Positions 8,725 through 17,614 are shown, counted from the stretch's first letter. The stretch is DNA of 64,000 bases from Hymenobacter wooponensis (GCF_004745865.1 NZ_SRKZ01000004.1:310001-374000), one strand, 5' to 3'. Numbers and translations: made by a program. The notes: generated by a model not told the origin, from the sequence alone.

Positions 8725-10008
8725 ATGAAGAATGCTTTACCTCGCTTCCTGTTATTACCTGCGGCCGTAGTAGGAAGCCTCTCCTTATTTGCCCTCAAAA
8801 CGGAAACGGCCGTCGTTCCCGATGCCGACAACGCCGGCCTGAAGCTGCCCGCTGGCTTTGGGGCCCTCAAAGTAGCCGAAACCGGTGGCCGGGCCCGGCA
8901 TATTACCGTTACGCCTCAGGGTACCATCTACGTGAAGCTAAACCGCCCTAACACGGCGGGAAAAGGCATTTTGGTCCTTCGCGAAACCAGCGCTGGCAAA
9001 GCCGAAGTAGTGAGTGGCTTCGGCAACTACGGCGGCACGGGCATCTTCAGCACCCACGAGTATCTGTACGCCTCCTCCGATCAGGAGGTGTTCCGCTACA
9101 AGCTTAACGGCAAGGGCGAAGTGGTTAGCCCAGAGCAGCCCGAGAAAATCATCACGGGCCTCGTCAATCGGAAGCAGCACGAAAGCAAATCCATTACGCT
9201 GGATAAGGCCGGTAACATTTACGTGAACGTAGGAGCCTACTCAAACTCCTGCCAAGTAAAAGACCGCCAGAAGGGCTCCTTGGGTATTCAGAACTGCCCG
9301 GTGCTAGACTCAGCGGGCGGCATTTGGCAGTTCAAGGCCGATAAGCTCAATCAAACCTATGGTAACGGTATTCGCTATGCCACTGGCCTACGCAACGTGG
9401 TAGGGCTTGATTGGAATGCCCAAACCAACCAGTTGTTTGTGATGCAGCACGGCCGCGACCAACTCTACGACAACTTCCCGAACCTGTACACCAGCAAGCA
9501 GTCGGCGGAGCTGCCCGCGGAGTGCATGTACGCCCTGAAGCAAGGCGACAACGCTGGCTGGCCCTACATCTATTACGACAACCAGCAGCACAAGAAAATG
9601 ATGGCCCCGGAGTACGGCGGCGACGGTAAGAAGGAAGCCACGGGCAACTATCTGGAGCCGGCGGCGGCCTACCCTGCCCACACCGCCCCCGACGCGCTGC
9701 TCTTTTATACCGGCACTATGTTCCCGGAGAAATACCGCAATGGCGCTTTCATTGCCTTCCACGGCTCCTGGAACCGCGCCCCCGAGCCGCAGAAAGGCTA
9801 CTATGTGGTGTTTCAACCCTTCAAAAACGGGAAGCCCTCCGGCGACTGGGAGGTGTTTGCGGATAACTTCGCGGGCTCAGAAGCCAATGCCGCCGCTGGC
9901 CGCCCTGAACACAAGCCCTGTGGCCTAGCCCAAGGCCCCGATGGCTCCCTCTACGTTACCGATGATCGGAAAGGAACCATCTACCGCATCGTTTACGCCA
10001 AGAAATAA
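8725..10008 (+). CDS. PQQ-dependent sugar (sorbosone-type) dehydrogenase, periplasmic
   Basis: The 427-residue protein has an N-terminal signal sequence (FLLLPAAVVGSLSLFAL). It is a soluble quinoprotein-type beta-propeller related to glucose/sorbosone dehydrogenases. Repeated blade motifs end in 'PCGLAQGPDGSLYVTDDR' near the C-terminus, with 'GLRNVVGLDW' and 'FVMQHGRDQL' in the middle and 'GSWNRAPEPQKGYYV' later. Family members oxidise sugars or aldoses with PQQ and pass electrons to a c-type cytochrome. The next gene, seven bases downstream, is exactly such a cytochrome, which supports periplasmic sugar oxidation feeding the respiratory chain. The substrate cannot be predicted. Confidence 0.88.
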   Translation: MKNALPRFLLLPAAVVGSLSLFALKTETAVVPDADNAGLKLPAGFGALKVAETGGRARHITVTPQGTIYVKLNRPNTAGKGILVLRETSAGKAEVVSGFGNYGGTGIFSTHEYLYASSDQEVFRYKLNGKGEVVSPEQPEKIITGLVNRKQHESKSITLDKAGNIYVNVGAYSNSCQVKDRQKGSLGIQNCPVLDSAGGIWQFKADKLNQTYGNGIRYATGLRNVVGLDWNAQTNQLFVMQHGRDQLYDNFPNLYTSKQSAELPAECMYALKQGDNAGWPYIYYDNQQHKKMMAPEYGGDGKKEATGNYLEPAAAYPAHTAPDALLFYTGTMFPEKYRNGAFIAFHGSWNRAPEPQKGYYVVFQPFKNGKPSGDWEVFADNFAGSEANAAAGRPEHKPCGLAQGPDGSLYVTDDRKGTIYRIVYAKK

Positions 10009-10015
10009 CCCATTG

Positions 10016-10468
10016 ATGAAAGCACTTTTGATAGTAGTAGGCTTCCTGGCCTGGGGTAGCAGCCAGGCCGTAGCTCAAAAAAAACCGGCACCTAAACCTG
10101 CCGCGAAGCCCTCCGCTACGGCGGCTGTTTCGGGTGCTATGCTCACTGCGGGCAAGGCAGTGTACGTGCAGAACTGCCTTACCTGCCACCAAGCCGATGG
10201 TGGTGGGGTAGATGGCCTCAACCCGCCCCTTACCAAAACCAATTACGTGCTTGGCGACAAGGCGCGCTTGATAAAAGTGGTGCTCAACGGCTTGCAAGGC
10301 GAGGACATTGAAGGCGAGCCATACAACAACGTGATGCCCTCCTTCGACATTCTTACCGACCAACAAATAGCCGACGTTCTGACGTATGTGCGCAACAGCT
10401 TTGGCAACAAAGCCAGCGCTATCAAAGCGCCGGAGGTAAAGGCCACCCGGGCCACTAACAAGAAGTAG
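10016..10468 (+). CDS. Monohaem class I cytochrome c, periplasmic
   Basis: About 150 residues from the ATG at 10016, which opens a signal peptide (MKALLIVVGFLAWGSSQAVAQ). A Lys/Pro/Ala-rich linker follows, then one haem site, 'CLTCH' (about residues 57-61), and the distal Met ligand in 'NNVMPSFDILTDQQIADVL'. It starts seven bases after the sugar dehydrogenase stop, so the two are cotranscribed. It is the likely electron acceptor of that enzyme. Its size and motif spacing are normal for this family. Confidence 0.92.
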   Translation: MKALLIVVGFLAWGSSQAVAQKKPAPKPAAKPSATAAVSGAMLTAGKAVYVQNCLTCHQADGGGVDGLNPPLTKTNYVLGDKARLIKVVLNGLQGEDIEGEPYNNVMPSFDILTDQQIADVLTYVRNSFGNKASAIKAPEVKATRATNKK

Positions 10469-10488
10469 CACGCCCTTCATTCAGCTTG

Positions 10489-10526
10489 AAGCCGCCTCTA
10501 CAGCCTGTAGGGGCGGCTTTTTGTTT
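10489..10526 (+). terminator. Rho-independent terminator of dehydrogenase-cytochrome operon
   Basis: A 13-bp stem with one G-U pair (10489-10501 with 10507-10519) and a 5-base loop is followed by TTTTTGTTT. It lies 20 bases past the cytochrome stop. Confidence 0.9.
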
Positions 10527-10789
10527 AGGAACCCGTGTTGCCTGCACACTGCCTGCCGCTCCAAAACGGACAGTTTGAGTGAGAACTATATGAGCAAACA
10601 CAGTTGATTTTACTATACTTTATTAATATTTTATATAACTAATTTGACAATAAAATCAGGTGTTATTATCTTCAACTATCCCGCAAGGCTAGTGATTAGC
10701 TAGCTCGCCTACTGAGCTAGGCGGGCCGTTGAGTGCGCGCTGCACATGTGCTAGAAGAATAATTCCTGAGCTTATTGGAGATTAGTAGT
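10527..10789. other. AT-rich intergenic region
   Basis: This gap of about 260 bases contains a very AT-rich core (about 10595-10680). No reading frame is supported. It probably holds the promoter of the adaptor-like gene that follows. Confidence 0.4.
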
Positions 10790-11467
10790 ATGAGCCAGCA
10801 CTATCTACTGCTGCTTGCATCTGGTGTTTTCCTGAGCCTACAGCCGGCGGCTCTTCGCCTGCAACGGCCGCTATCAGCAGCGCCTCCCCGCCATTCTGTA
10901 GCGCTTCCCATTGCCCAGCCCGCCAGAGAAACTATTAGTAGGCCAGGAGTAGTGGAACCCATTTGTACGCTACCACTGCTCACTACCACGCATGGTTGGG
11001 TGAGGCAGGTTTTCTTCGAGGAAGGCGACTTTGTACGGCGCCGCCAGATCCTGCTGAAGTTCATGTACAACACGGAGTACTCTAGCCAGTTTAACCGCAA
11101 CTATGTACTTGCGCCCCGAGCTGGGTTTGTAGAGCACAAAAACGTGGCCGTTGGGGGGCACCTGAAGGCGGGTGCCCGCGTAGCCACCTTGCTGGATGTT
11201 TCGCAGGTAAAGGTGGTAGTAGCAGTACCCACCCAGACCGGGCGGGCCTTGAAGCTATGCGACCAGGTACCGGTGCGTATTGCAGAGTTGCCCACGCGCC
11301 GCTTTATGGGGGTGGTCGATTATATCCAGCACCCAACTTCGACCTTTCCGGCCTACCTCATAACCGTGACGGTGCGCAACCATCTCGCCCCGCTCATCCG
11401 CCCTCGCATGCACGCCCACGTGCAACTGCCCACCCGCCGGCTCCCGGCCCTGGTGGCTCAGCAGTAA
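10790..11467 (+). CDS. Minimal HlyD/RND-adaptor-like biotinyl-lipoyl domain protein
   Basis: About 225 residues from the ATG at 10790; an in-frame TTG lies at 10775. The N-terminus is a hydrophobic signal or anchor. The body reads as a membrane-fusion-protein core: a split lipoyl-like half 'GWVRQVFFEEGDFVRRRQ', a second half 'LAPRAGFVEHKNVAVGGHL', and a beta-barrel region 'LLDVSQVKVVVAVPT' onward. The alpha-helical hairpin that normally separates the lipoyl halves is reduced to about 15 residues (KFMYNTEYSSQFNRN). The family bridges inner-membrane pumps to TolC. No pump or TolC gene is adjacent, so the partner is unknown. The Omp85-like gene starts 83 bases downstream. Confidence 0.75.
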   Translation: MSQHYLLLLASGVFLSLQPAALRLQRPLSAAPPRHSVALPIAQPARETISRPGVVEPICTLPLLTTTHGWVRQVFFEEGDFVRRRQILLKFMYNTEYSSQFNRNYVLAPRAGFVEHKNVAVGGHLKAGARVATLLDVSQVKVVVAVPTQTGRALKLCDQVPVRIAELPTRRFMGVVDYIQHPTSTFPAYLITVTVRNHLAPLIRPRMHAHVQLPTRRLPALVAQQ

Positions 11468-11550
11468 GCCAGCTGCCTTACTGGCCTAGCTCCTCCTCAG
11501 CAGGAGATTAACTGCGTCTTATCCATACATCACTCTACCGCTTATACCCG

Positions 11551-14202
11551 ATGCAGAGACTAGTACTTGCCATTATTTTTTCTGGTTTGACTTGCCAAGT
11601 GTTACAGGCGCAAACCTCCACGCCCCAAACGGCCACAGTAGCCAAACTACAGGAAACGGCTAGGCCTACTGCTCCACCCTTTTCAGAACAGGCCAATGTA
11701 GTGGTAAAAGCGAGCCGGCAATACAGCGCGGGTCCGTTGAAAACGTGGCTACTAGGGCAAAATTACCGCCGCGAGTGGGAGCAGCCAGTGAAGGTGCCGG
11801 TGCTAAACCTGAGCACGGCGCAGGGTGGCCTACGCCCTCTCAAACAAGGCGGCGGCAAGCAAACCAAATCCCTACGACTTCGGGCCGCCAATGGGCGCGA
11901 GTATGTGCTTCGCTCTATTGAGAAAAACACCGAGCAAGTACTCAGCGCCGAACTTCGTAACACACTGGCCGCCAAAGTGGTGCAAGACCAGGTATCGGCT
12001 GCCCATCCTTACGCGGCGCTAACCATTCCGCCACTGGCTGAGGCAGCAGGCGTGGGCCACACCAACCCCGAACTGGTGTACGTGCCCGATGATGAACGGC
12101 TGGGGGAATTCAAAGCGGAGTTTGCCAATACCCTCGCCATATTGGAGGAGCGCGACCCGCAGGTGCCCACCTCCTTCACGGGCAAGGTGCTGGAGAAGAA
12201 CTACAGCACCGACCAAGCCCTGGCCCTACTGCGCGCCGACGCTCACAACCGCGTAGATGAGCGGGAACTGGTGCGGGCACGGCTGTTTGATGTGTTGATT
12301 GCTGACTTCGACCGCCATGAAGACCAGTGGCGCTGGATGGCCTACACGCAGCCTGAAGGTGGCCTACTGCTACGCGCCGTGCCCCGCGACCGAGACCAGG
12401 CGTTCTTTGTGAACCAGGGCGTGCTGCCTAACATTGCCAGCCGCAACTGGGCAGTGCCGGCGGTGCAAGGGTTTGATGGTACTATGCGTAACGTGAATAC
12501 CTTCATGTTCAGTGCCCGCTACTTCGACCGGTCTTTCCTGACGAAAGCCACCCGCGAAGACTGGCTGACGGTAGCGCAAGAGATGCAGGCCCGCTTAACG
12601 GATGAGGTGCTGGCCTCGGCCATTCATCGTCTCCCCGACTCGGTGTACCAGCTATCGGGCCCCCTAATTATTGCCAAACTGCAATCTAACCGTGCGGCGC
12701 TGCCAGCTTATGCCGAGCAATACTACCGCTTTCTGGCCCGGCAAGTAGATATAACCGGTAGCGACCAAGCCGAATACTTTCAGGTTGAGCGCCTCGACGA
12801 TGAGCACACCCGAGTACGGATGTATGCCCTGACCGCCAACGGCGCACCGGGTGGCGGCGCCCTTTATGACCGCACTTTTTTAACTGCTGAAACCAACGAG
12901 GTACGGCTCTACGGCTACGGCAGCAACGACCGTATGGAGGTAACGGGAGCCGTAAACCACGGCTTGACTGTGCGCCTGATTGGGGGCGAGGGCAACGATG
13001 TGCTGGTAGACCAGTCGAGCGTGGCGGGACCCCGTCGCTATACCATAGTGTACGATACGCCCACCGGCAATGAACTGACGCTTGGCCGGGAAAGCCGCAA
13101 CCGCACCTCCCCCGATTCGCTGGTTAACGAGCACAACCGGCAGGCCTACCGGTACCCGTACGTGGGCCCGCTGCTGCCCCTGGCTTTTAACCCCGACGAT
13201 GGCCTGTTCCTAGGCCTGGGCGTAGAAATCCGGACTCCTGGCTTCCGGCGGGTGCCGTGGGCTTCGGTGCATAGGCTGCAGGCCAACGTAGCGCTGGGCA
13301 CCGCAGCGTATAGCTTCCGCTACACGGGTGAGCTAAACCACGTAATTGGCAACCTCGACCTGCTCCTGCGCGCCGATCTGCAGGCACCCAACTACGTGCG
13401 CAACTTCTTCGGGTACGGCAACGACACAGACTACGACAAAAGCCGGGGTATTGGCTACTACCGGGTCCGCTACAATAACGTGGTGCTTCAGACGCTGGTG
13501 CGCAGGCGCCTAGGCCTGCACCATCAGCTCTACGCCGGCCCTACTTACCAGCGAGTGCGCGTGAAACATTCTCCAGGCCGCTTTATTGATCAGGTAGACG
13601 AAGAACAGGAAGGAATGGCTCCTCTGTTTGAGCCCCGCCACTTTGCCGGCCTGCGCCTAGGCCACACCTTCGACTCGCGCAACAACGACTGGCGCCCCAC
13701 CAAGGGCGTACTCTGGCGTACCGAGTACACCAACTTGCGTGCTGTAAATGAGCGCGCGCGCACCGTTTCTCAACTTACCACCGAAGCCTCGGGGTACTGG
13801 ACGCCCTCCGCCACGCCCGGCCTGACGCTGGCGGGCCGAGTTGGCGGCACCTTTAACTTCAGCAACTATGAGTTTTATCAAGCCGCTACACTGGGCGGGC
13901 TTTCCAACCTGCGCGGTTACCGGCGCACGCGCTTCGCCGGCGAAAACAGCTTGTACAACAACCTGGAGTTTCGACTCTACCTAGGCACCCTCAATACGTT
14001 GCTAGTAAGCACCAAAGTAGGAGTTGTTGGGTTTCATGACATCGGCCGGGTGTGGCTTGACGAGGAACACTCCACCACCTGGCACACGGGCTACGGTGGC
14101 GGCTTGTGGCTAGAGCCGTTCCGCCGGGTAGTGCTCATGGCTACCTACAATCTGTCGCGCGAAGACAGGCTCCCGGTAGCGCGCTTAGGCTTTCTGTTTT
14201 AA
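11551..14202 (+). CDS. Omp85/BamA-type beta-barrel with kinase-like N-terminal region
   Basis: The 883-residue protein has a signal peptide (MQRLVLAIIFSGLTCQVLQAQ). The C-terminal 320 residues form a bacterial surface antigen (D15/Omp85) barrel: 'LRLGHTFDSRNNDWRPTKG', 'TLGGLSNLRGYRRTRFAGE', and a last strand ending in 'ARLGFLF' with terminal Phe. No POTRA repeats are evident. Residues about 60-400 instead look like an atypical kinase fold of the CotH/HipA kind: 'KSLRLRAANGREYVLRSIEK' as a nucleotide-lobe candidate, 'DFDRHEDQWRW' (D252) and 'VPRDRDQAF' (D280/D282) as active-site candidates. From memory of the family, longer Bacteroidota homologues carry an extra N-terminal calcineurin-like phosphoesterase that is missing here. 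Role is unknown. Confidence 0.82.
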   Translation: MQRLVLAIIFSGLTCQVLQAQTSTPQTATVAKLQETARPTAPPFSEQANVVVKASRQYSAGPLKTWLLGQNYRREWEQPVKVPVLNLSTAQGGLRPLKQGGGKQTKSLRLRAANGREYVLRSIEKNTEQVLSAELRNTLAAKVVQDQVSAAHPYAALTIPPLAEAAGVGHTNPELVYVPDDERLGEFKAEFANTLAILEERDPQVPTSFTGKVLEKNYSTDQALALLRADAHNRVDERELVRARLFDVLIADFDRHEDQWRWMAYTQPEGGLLLRAVPRDRDQAFFVNQGVLPNIASRNWAVPAVQGFDGTMRNVNTFMFSARYFDRSFLTKATREDWLTVAQEMQARLTDEVLASAIHRLPDSVYQLSGPLIIAKLQSNRAALPAYAEQYYRFLARQVDITGSDQAEYFQVERLDDEHTRVRMYALTANGAPGGGALYDRTFLTAETNEVRLYGYGSNDRMEVTGAVNHGLTVRLIGGEGNDVLVDQSSVAGPRRYTIVYDTPTGNELTLGRESRNRTSPDSLVNEHNRQAYRYPYVGPLLPLAFNPDDGLFLGLGVEIRTPGFRRVPWASVHRLQANVALGTAAYSFRYTGELNHVIGNLDLLLRADLQAPNYVRNFFGYGNDTDYDKSRGIGYYRVRYNNVVLQTLVRRRLGLHHQLYAGPTYQRVRVKHSPGRFIDQVDEEQEGMAPLFEPRHFAGLRLGHTFDSRNNDWRPTKGVLWRTEYTNLRAVNERARTVSQLTTEASGYWTPSATPGLTLAGRVGGTFNFSNYEFYQAATLGGLSNLRGYRRTRFAGENSLYNNLEFRLYLGTLNTLLVSTKVGVVGFHDIGRVWLDEEHSTTWHTGYGGGLWLEPFRRVVLMATYNLSREDRLPVARLGFLF

Positions 14203-14234
14203 CGTCGCCGACCCGTTATCCGTCTCGAGGCTGC

Positions 14235-14356
14235 TATACCCGCCTGCCCTCCTGACCGCATGGAAAGGACCTTGTTGCGCTCGTACGGCTTGCTCTAGGC
14301 CAGTCGTTGTAACGTGACAAGATCCTTCCCCAAGCTCAGGAGGACAGGCGGGTATA
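14235..14356. repeat. 122-bp imperfect inverted repeat between convergent genes
   Basis: The outer 21 bases (14235-14255, starting tatacccgcctg) pair with 14336-14356 with a single mismatch, and the inner parts (ggaaaggacctt near 14262 with aagatccttcc near 14320) pair imperfectly. It fills most of the gap between two convergent genes, so a bidirectional terminator is the simplest reading. Its length, blunt terminal repeats and a flanking TGC on both sides also fit a miniature inverted-repeat element. Confidence 0.6.
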
Positions 14357-14395
14357 TGCCTCTATATAACTGGCTCATTTACCAGTACTCAGCTT

Positions 14396-15283
14396 TTACC
14401 CTACCACAAACGTGCGCATACTCATGCCACCAAAGCTTACTTCCTCGAAGGCATGACGAATGTTGTCGTCAGCTTCGGCTAGGGCCAGGCTATAGAGCAT
14501 GGGGATGTAATGGTCGGGCGTTGGTACGGAGAGCGAACCACTGGCACCAGCTTGTTGGTAGTGAGCCAAGGCAAGCAAGTCGCGCTGGTTGATTTTGGCT
14601 TTGGCCCACTCATCGAATTCCACGGCCCAGGCGTGCGGGCGTGGATCATCGTGCATGAAATTGGGCATGCTCTGGCGCAGGTTGTGCACAATGTTGCCGC
14701 TGCCCAAAATCAATACCCCACGGCGGCGCAGAAACTGTAGCTGCCTGGCGAGTTCCGCGTGGTAGGTCATGGGCTTGTAGTAGTCGATGCTGAGCTGGAA
14801 CACCGGAATATCGGCCTCCGGAAAGATATGGTGCAGTACCGTCCAGGTGCCGTGGTCGAGGCCCCATTCGTCGCTGGGATGAGCATCGGGCAGAGCAGCT
14901 AGTACTTCCTGCGCTACATCGGGGGCGCCGGGCGCAGGGTACTGCATGTCAAACAGCTCCTGCGGAAAGCCCCCAAAGTCGTGAATGGTTTCGGGCCGCT
15001 CATTCACGGCCACAAAAGTGCCACGCGTCAGCCAGTGCGCCGACACTACCAGAATTGCCCGTGGGGGTTGTAAATTCCGGATATCACGGCCCAACTGGTG
15101 CAAGGTTTGGGTGAAAGGGTTATCGGCCAGCGCATTCATCGGCGAGCCGTGGCCTACGAAGAGCACAGGCATCTTGGCGGTTTGCTGGAAGCCGCTGGCG
15201 GTTTTATGGAGGTCTTGCAGGGAGTTCATAATGGTAGCAAAAGGCAGCACCGCCAGGGCTTTCAGGAAGGCTTTGCGGTGCAT
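14396..15283 (-). CDS. Extradiol ring-cleavage dioxygenase, DODA/YgiD type
   Basis: The 295-residue protein matches the class III extradiol (LigB/DODA) superfamily: 'MPVLFVGHGSPMNAL' (about 38-52), 'AILVVSAHWLTRGTFVAVNE' and 'DHGTWTVLHHIFPEADIPV' carry the metal-binding His residues, and 'GVLILGSGNIVHNLR' is a family signature. E. coli YgiD opens the ring of 4,5-DOPA-like catechols; other relatives act on other catechols. An N-terminal extension of about 35 residues (MHRKAFLKALAVLPFATIM) may be a leftover export signal or anchor, because the catalytic domain begins only at residue 38. It is monocistronic and convergent with the Omp85-like gene. Confidence 0.9.
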   Translation of the reverse strand: MHRKAFLKALAVLPFATIMNSLQDLHKTASGFQQTAKMPVLFVGHGSPMNALADNPFTQTLHQLGRDIRNLQPPRAILVVSAHWLTRGTFVAVNERPETIHDFGGFPQELFDMQYPAPGAPDVAQEVLAALPDAHPSDEWGLDHGTWTVLHHIFPEADIPVFQLSIDYYKPMTYHAELARQLQFLRRRGVLILGSGNIVHNLRQSMPNFMHDDPRPHAWAVEFDEWAKAKINQRDLLALAHYQQAGASGSLSVPTPDHYIPMLYSLALAEADDNIRHAFEEVSFGGMSMRTFVVG

Positions 15284-15409
15284 CTCGTTATCTAATTTTT
15301 ACAGAACAAAAATACCTTACCTAGAGTGGCGGGGCCTTGATGTAGGATAAGAAATGGAGAGCTACAGCTAGTGGCTATATTGCCTCCACAACGTGAATAC
15401 ACTTGCCTA

Positions 15410-15691
15410 ATGATCCCATTTATAACCGCAGAATTATCGTCAGAAGAAGCCTTCTGGGCTATGTTTTACTTTGTGCAAGAGAACTATGAGCTTTCAAATG
15501 GCACCTTCGACGTAAGTGACATCCTAAGCGCCTCTCAACCCATGGAGTTTGCTACCAATGGGCATATTGATGGCCTAGCCTCAGGCAGCAGAACAATAGC
15601 CCCCGCAGACAATGGCATGGTCAGTTTCTAGAATGAGGCGATAGAAAAAGTAAGAAAACAAGGCCCTCCTCTTGCCATATCGCTGAAGTAG
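15410..15691 (+). pseudogene. Small hypothetical protein gene interrupted by in-frame TAG
   Basis: From the ATG at 15410 an acidic sequence (MIPFITAELSSEEAFWAMFY...) runs 73 codons to a TAG at 15629-15631. The same frame then continues cleanly for 19 more codons (NEAIEKVRKQGPPLAISLK) to a second TAG at 15689. The text 'GMVSF[stop]NEAIEKV' reads like GMVSFWNEAIEKV with Trp (TGG) changed to TAG by one base. I do not recognise the family. It may be a recent nonsense pseudogene, a truncated but functional 73-residue protein, or a read-through gene. Codon use is less GC-rich than its neighbours. Confidence 0.6.
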
Positions 15692-15805
15692 TAAGGCCAC
15701 TTCAGAGCCATTCTCACTATGGCTAGTCTTTACACAAACTCCGCATGATGCTTTAGTCCTTCGTATCCTTTTACAACTACTTCAATTGACTTAAAACATC
15801 TGGTT

Positions 15806-16393
15806 ATGCAACTTCAACTAGCCGACTTAGCTGACATTGACGGCGTCTTAAATCTTCACCAGAAGTACCAAATCGATACGATTCTAGAGGAAGATAAAAA
15901 GGACGGCTTCGTTACCACCTCCTTCACCAGAGAGCAGCTAACCAGGCTGATTCAGGAAGAGCAAGGGCTGTTCATTGCAAAACACGAGGACACAGTAGTG
16001 GCCTACGTGATGTCGGCGTCGTGGCAGTTTTGGGCGGCGTGGCCCATTTTCGCCCGCATGATTGAGGATCTGCCTACCCTGGAATTTGCAGGCCAGCGGT
16101 TAAGCGTGGAAAACTCCTACCAGTACGGCCCGGTGTGCGTGGACAAGGCCTACCGAGGCAGCGGCCTACTGGAAGCCATCTTTGACTTCGCCAGGGAGCA
16201 GATGGCGGCCCGATACCCAGTACTGGTCACCTTTATCAACCAGATTAATACCCGTTCCTACGCTGCTCATACCCAAAAGCTAGGGTTAGTGGTTATTGCA
16301 GAATTCGATTTCAACAACAACCACTACCTCGAACTGGCCTACGATACGTCGCAGCCTCTTAAACTACCCCAGCGCCCGGGCAAGCTGCGCTAA
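15806..16393 (+). CDS. GNAT-family N-acetyltransferase
   Basis: The 195-residue protein opens with a GNAT-like strand-helix (MQLQLADLADIDGVLNLHQK). The acetyl-CoA pyrophosphate-binding loop region is 'GPVCVDKAYRGSGLLEAIFD' (about 109-128, R-G-S-G-L), and 'NTRSYAAHTQKLGLVVIAEF' is the typical helix alpha4-beta7 motif. GNAT enzymes acetylate amines on small molecules or proteins; the substrate is not predictable here. It is a single gene, convergent with the LacI regulator, and the shared hairpin at its stop codon separates them. Confidence 0.85.
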   Translation: MQLQLADLADIDGVLNLHQKYQIDTILEEDKKDGFVTTSFTREQLTRLIQEEQGLFIAKHEDTVVAYVMSASWQFWAAWPIFARMIEDLPTLEFAGQRLSVENSYQYGPVCVDKAYRGSGLLEAIFDFAREQMAARYPVLVTFINQINTRSYAAHTQKLGLVVIAEFDFNNNHYLELAYDTSQPLKLPQRPGKLR

Positions 16394-16427
16394 GTATTGC
16401 CAAGACTGGCCTAGCAGTACTTAGCGC
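16387..16427. terminator. Bidirectional terminator-like hairpin
   Basis: A 14-bp stem with one G-U pair (16387-16400 with 16414-16427, arm gcgctaagtattgc) overlaps the GNAT stop codon and lies 14 bases from the end of the convergent LacI gene. No long T-tract follows on either side. Confidence 0.6.
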
Positions 16428-16440
16428 CTCCTACTCTAAC

Positions 16441-17475
16441 CTACCCAACAATAGGGCGTTGCGACGACTGCCGCACCTTAATAGTAGCATCCAACACTAA
16501 GTGGTGGTGCTCCAGGGGCTGCTCATCACGCAGTTGCTGAATCTCGCGCAGCAGTAGCTCACTGGCCCGGCGGCCGATATCGTAGCCGGGTTGGGCTACG
16601 GAGCTGATGCTGGGCTCTACCAGCTGACACACGGCCCAGTCGCTGAAGCCAATTACGGCCATATCCTGGGGTACCCGCCGGCCTTCTTCGCGCAGGGCCG
16701 TCATAGCCCCGATAGCCACGGAATCAGTCACGGCAAACAGGGCATCGGGTGGCTCTGGCAGGGCCATAAACTGCCGGGCAAAGGCGGCTCCTTCAGCATG
16801 CGAAACGGCGTGGCACTCGGCTACATACTCTGGCCGGAACGGCAGATCGTAGGCGGCCAAGGCGGCCCGATAGCCAGCAAACCGCTGGCGAGTATTCTCG
16901 GGGTGCGGTGGCCCTTTGATGTGGGCTACGCGGGTGTAGCCTTGGTCGAGCAGATGCGTCACGGCATCATAGGCGCCCTGGAAGTCATTGGTTACAACTG
17001 TACTGGCATCTAGTCCGGAGTTTATTTTATCGAATAGCACCACTGGCAGATCGTACTCCTGGAGGGCGCGCAGGTGGCCTACGTCTACGGTTTCATTAGA
17101 CAAACAAACAAGCAGCCCATCGACGCCAGTTGCCAGGAGCATTTGCGTTACTCTGATTTCCTTTTCGTAGCTCTCATTGCTCTGGCTCAGCAGCACATGA
17201 TAGCCCAAGGCCTCCACCACGTCAATAATTCCACTGATAACATCAGAGAAAAAGGGGTGCACGATGTCGGGCACCACTACTCCTACCACTTTGTACGCCT
17301 TCTGGCGCAGCTTTACGGCCAGCGGGTGTGGCGCGTAGTGCATGCGCTCGGCAGTGGCTAGTACCGTTTGCTTGGTCGTGGCACTGATATCGGGGTAGTT
17401 TTTCAGGGCGCGCGATACGGTAGCCACGGTTACGCCCAGGGTCTGGGCAATGTCGCGTAGGGTAGCTCTTTTCAT
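16441..17475 (-). CDS. LacI-family transcriptional regulator of the carbohydrate locus
   Basis: The 344-residue protein has the LacI helix-turn-helix and hinge at its N-terminus ('TLRDIAQTLGVTVATVSRAL', residues 5-24; 'HPLAVKLRQ' hinge) and a periplasmic-binding-protein-like effector domain ('VVGVVVPDIVHPFFSDVISG', 'DALFAVTDSVAIGAMTALRE'). Such regulators bind a palindromic operator and leave or bind it when a sugar is present. It is divergent from susC, and a perfect 11-bp inverted repeat lies in the shared intergenic region, so it most likely controls the SusC-SusD-GH13-GH65-transporter genes. The inducer is unknown but is probably an alpha-glucoside or sucrose. Confidence 0.93.
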   Translation of the reverse strand: MKRATLRDIAQTLGVTVATVSRALKNYPDISATTKQTVLATAERMHYAPHPLAVKLRQKAYKVVGVVVPDIVHPFFSDVISGIIDVVEALGYHVLLSQSNESYEKEIRVTQMLLATGVDGLLVCLSNETVDVGHLRALQEYDLPVVLFDKINSGLDASTVVTNDFQGAYDAVTHLLDQGYTRVAHIKGPPHPENTRQRFAGYRAALAAYDLPFRPEYVAECHAVSHAEGAAFARQFMALPEPPDALFAVTDSVAIGAMTALREEGRRVPQDMAVIGFSDWAVCQLVEPSISSVAQPGYDIGRRASELLLREIQQLRDEQPLEHHHLVLDATIKVRQSSQRPIVG

Positions 17476-17614
17476 GTGACGATTGTGGGAAGGGAAGTAC
17501 TAGTTCGGAACGGATCAGTTAAGGACAACGACGCAGGCCTACACAGGCCTAGAAGGTCGCTTTAGGAGGGAGTCGGACAAAATTTCTACTGCATATAAAA
17601 AAAATTACACTGTT

